Source of the DNA: Acidobacteriaceae bacterium
GTDB lineage: Bacteria; Acidobacteriota; Terriglobia; Terriglobales; Acidobacteriaceae
Direction of reading: 5' to 3'
Assembly: GCA_003162255.1 (NCBI GenBank)
Contig: PMMJ01000486.1
Span: 227 to 7,743, forward strand
Length of the DNA: 7,517 bases
Made by a program: the position numbers and the translations under genes. Positions 7,108-7,517 of the stretch are shown here, piece after piece. The notes under the pieces were generated by a model that did not search any database, was not told the DNA's origin, and saw only the letters and a program-made list of their open reading frames with translations. The stretch's first letter is position 1. Each line of letters starts with the position of its first letter.

Positions 7108-7132
7108 GCCGAGGCGCTCGGCACGTTATAAT
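7108..7132 (+). promoter_or_regulatory. TATAAT box with an adjacent perfect palindrome
   Basis: GCCGAG (7108-7113), three bases, then CTCGGC (7117-7122) make a perfect dyad that ends four bases before a perfect TATAAT at 7127-7132. If this is the adaptor operon's promoter, the dyad occupies the -35/-10 spacer, where a dimeric repressor or a MerR-like regulator would bind. No good -35 was found, and the leader would be about 195 bases. Confidence 0.3.
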
Positions 7133-7195
7133 GAACTGCGCGGCTGGTCTCCCCTTCGCAAGCTCACCGGGCGGCACAGGGAGAGGCCTCTTTCG

Positions 7196-7211
7196 CGGGA
7201 ACTCGGGAACT
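7196..7211. repeat. Perfect tandem repeat of CGGGAACT
   Basis: Two abutting copies of the 8-base unit CGGGAACT lie at 7196-7203 and 7204-7211, between the two plus-strand -10 candidates. They could be a direct-repeat binding site or a slippage product. Confidence 0.5.
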
Positions 7212-7223
7212 TCCTCGCTGCTT

Positions 7224-7239
7224 TGAACGTAACTGTTCA
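7224..7239. promoter_or_regulatory. Inverted repeat TGAAC-N6-GTTCA, possible operator
   Basis: TGAAC (7224-7228) and GTTCA (7235-7239) are perfect five-base arms around GTAACT. The site is 30 bases upstream of a TATAAC, a place suitable for an activator or repressor of the adaptor gene. The arms recall GAAC/GTTC LexA-type boxes, but those usually have a four-base spacer, so I do not assign a regulator. Confidence 0.3.
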
Positions 7240-7268
7240 TGCGCAACCACGGTGCGTTTGTGTCGTTC

Positions 7269-7274
7269 TATAAC
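7269..7274 (+). promoter_or_regulatory. Candidate -10 element for the adaptor gene
   Basis: TATAAC matches TATAAT at five of six positions and lies 58 bases upstream of ATG 7333. With a 17-base spacer the -35 would be ACCACG, which is no match, so it would need an activator. Confidence 0.25.
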
Positions 7275-7332
7275 CAGAGCGGAGTGCGAGGCAGAATCTA
7301 GAGCCAGCTGAGCGGCAACGAAAAACTTAGCT

Positions 7333-7517
7333 ATGAAGACCTGGAAGAAAGTATTGATCGGGGTGGGCGCGGCCCTGCTGCTCGTCATCATCGTCGCCGT
7401 CACGGTCTACCAGAGCCAGAAAAACCTGGTGACGGTGCAGACCGGCAAGGTGCAGAAACAGACCCTGGCCTCGGTGGTTAGCGCGTCGGGTGAAATCAAG
7501 CCCAAGACCTACGTCAA
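7333..7517 (+). CDS. Efflux periplasmic adaptor (membrane-fusion protein), N-terminal part only
   Basis: The first 61 residues are visible; the gene runs off the window end. Residues 1-6 are a basic start (MKTWKK), 7-26 a hydrophobic membrane anchor, and from 31 the text NLVTVQTGKVQKQTLASVVS followed by ASGEIKPKTYV is the usual first beta-strand and hairpin entry of HlyD/MacA/RND adaptors, in which VSASGEI leads to the biotinyl-lipoyl-like domain. Such proteins sit in the inner membrane and link an ABC or RND pump to an outer-membrane channel; the pump genes would be expected downstream. ATG 7333 is the first start after an in-frame TGA at 7309, so the start is well bounded, though no clear Shine-Dalgarno precedes it. 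Which pump type it serves cannot be told from this fragment. Confidence 0.82.
   Translation, partial: MKTWKKVLIGVGAALLLVIIVAVTVYQSQKNLVTVQTGKVQKQTLASVVSASGEIKPKTYV

Larger units (their letters stand above)
6935..7332. other. Divergent intergenic region of 398 bases
   Basis: It separates the minus-strand GWxTD operon from the plus-strand adaptor gene. It carries a candidate minus-strand promoter, a plus-strand TATAAT (7127-7132) preceded by a perfect hairpin (7108-7122), an 8-base tandem repeat (7196-7211), a TGAAC/GTTCA inverted repeat (7224-7239) and a plus-strand TATAAC (7269-7274). A plus-strand open frame from 6908 to 7273 has arginine-rich, unrecognisable sequence and begins inside the GWxTD signal peptide, so I do not call it. 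No tRNA or other RNA gene was recognised. Confidence 0.6.

Noticed and set aside
7224..7239. LexA/SOS box
   Set aside because: The arms resemble GAAC/GTTC boxes, but the spacer is six bases instead of the usual four, and no SOS gene is adjacent.
6908..7273. Plus-strand open frame of 121 codons in the divergent intergenic region
   Set aside because: It begins inside the GWxTD signal peptide codons, has an arginine-rich low-complexity translation, and lacks a clear ribosome binding site.
7164..7403. Minus-strand open frame of 79 codons overlapping the adaptor start
   Set aside because: The plus-strand adaptor reading has a membrane anchor and the family's VSASGEI motif, while this frame has neither context nor motifs.

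Overview
The window looks like chromosomal DNA of an Acidobacteriota bacterium, probably of the Terriglobia/Koribacter type. This rests on protein family content, not on any marker gene. It holds a long Oar-type TonB-dependent receptor, a GWxTD-domain protein, and a second outer-membrane barrel with an N-terminal carboxypeptidase-regulatory-like domain, all in moderately GC-rich DNA. No RNA gene, mobile element, CRISPR array or phage signal was seen.

Layout. Positions 1-3135 (minus) are an Oar/TonB-dependent receptor whose C-terminus lies beyond the window start. It shows 1045 residues read through without a stop, and has a strong Shine-Dalgarno and a perfect TATAAT about 88 bases upstream of its ATG. 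Positions 3136-3426 are non-coding, with that promoter region, a GC-rich dyad and a small hairpin just after the preceding gene. Positions 3427-5166 (minus) encode a plug-less outer-membrane barrel protein of 579 residues. Positions 5201-6934 (minus) encode a secreted GWxTD-domain protein of 577 residues. These two genes are 34 bases apart and read in the order GWxTD then barrel, so they are very probably one operon. Positions 6935-7332 are a divergent intergenic region with candidate promoters in both directions and several small repeats. Positions 7333-7517 (plus) are the first 61 residues of a membrane-fusion/periplasmic adaptor protein of an efflux or ABC export system.

How the parts may work together. 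All four proteins are predicted to be envelope proteins. The GWxTD protein is probably periplasmic or exported. The small barrel ends in Phe and carries a CarboxypepD_reg-like domain but no TonB plug. The Oar protein has the CarboxypepD_reg-like domain, a plug and a large barrel. The pairing of a GWxTD protein with an orphan barrel is the part least covered by described biology and is the main candidate for a new system. The divergent adaptor gene probably belongs to a separate transport operon that shares only the control region.
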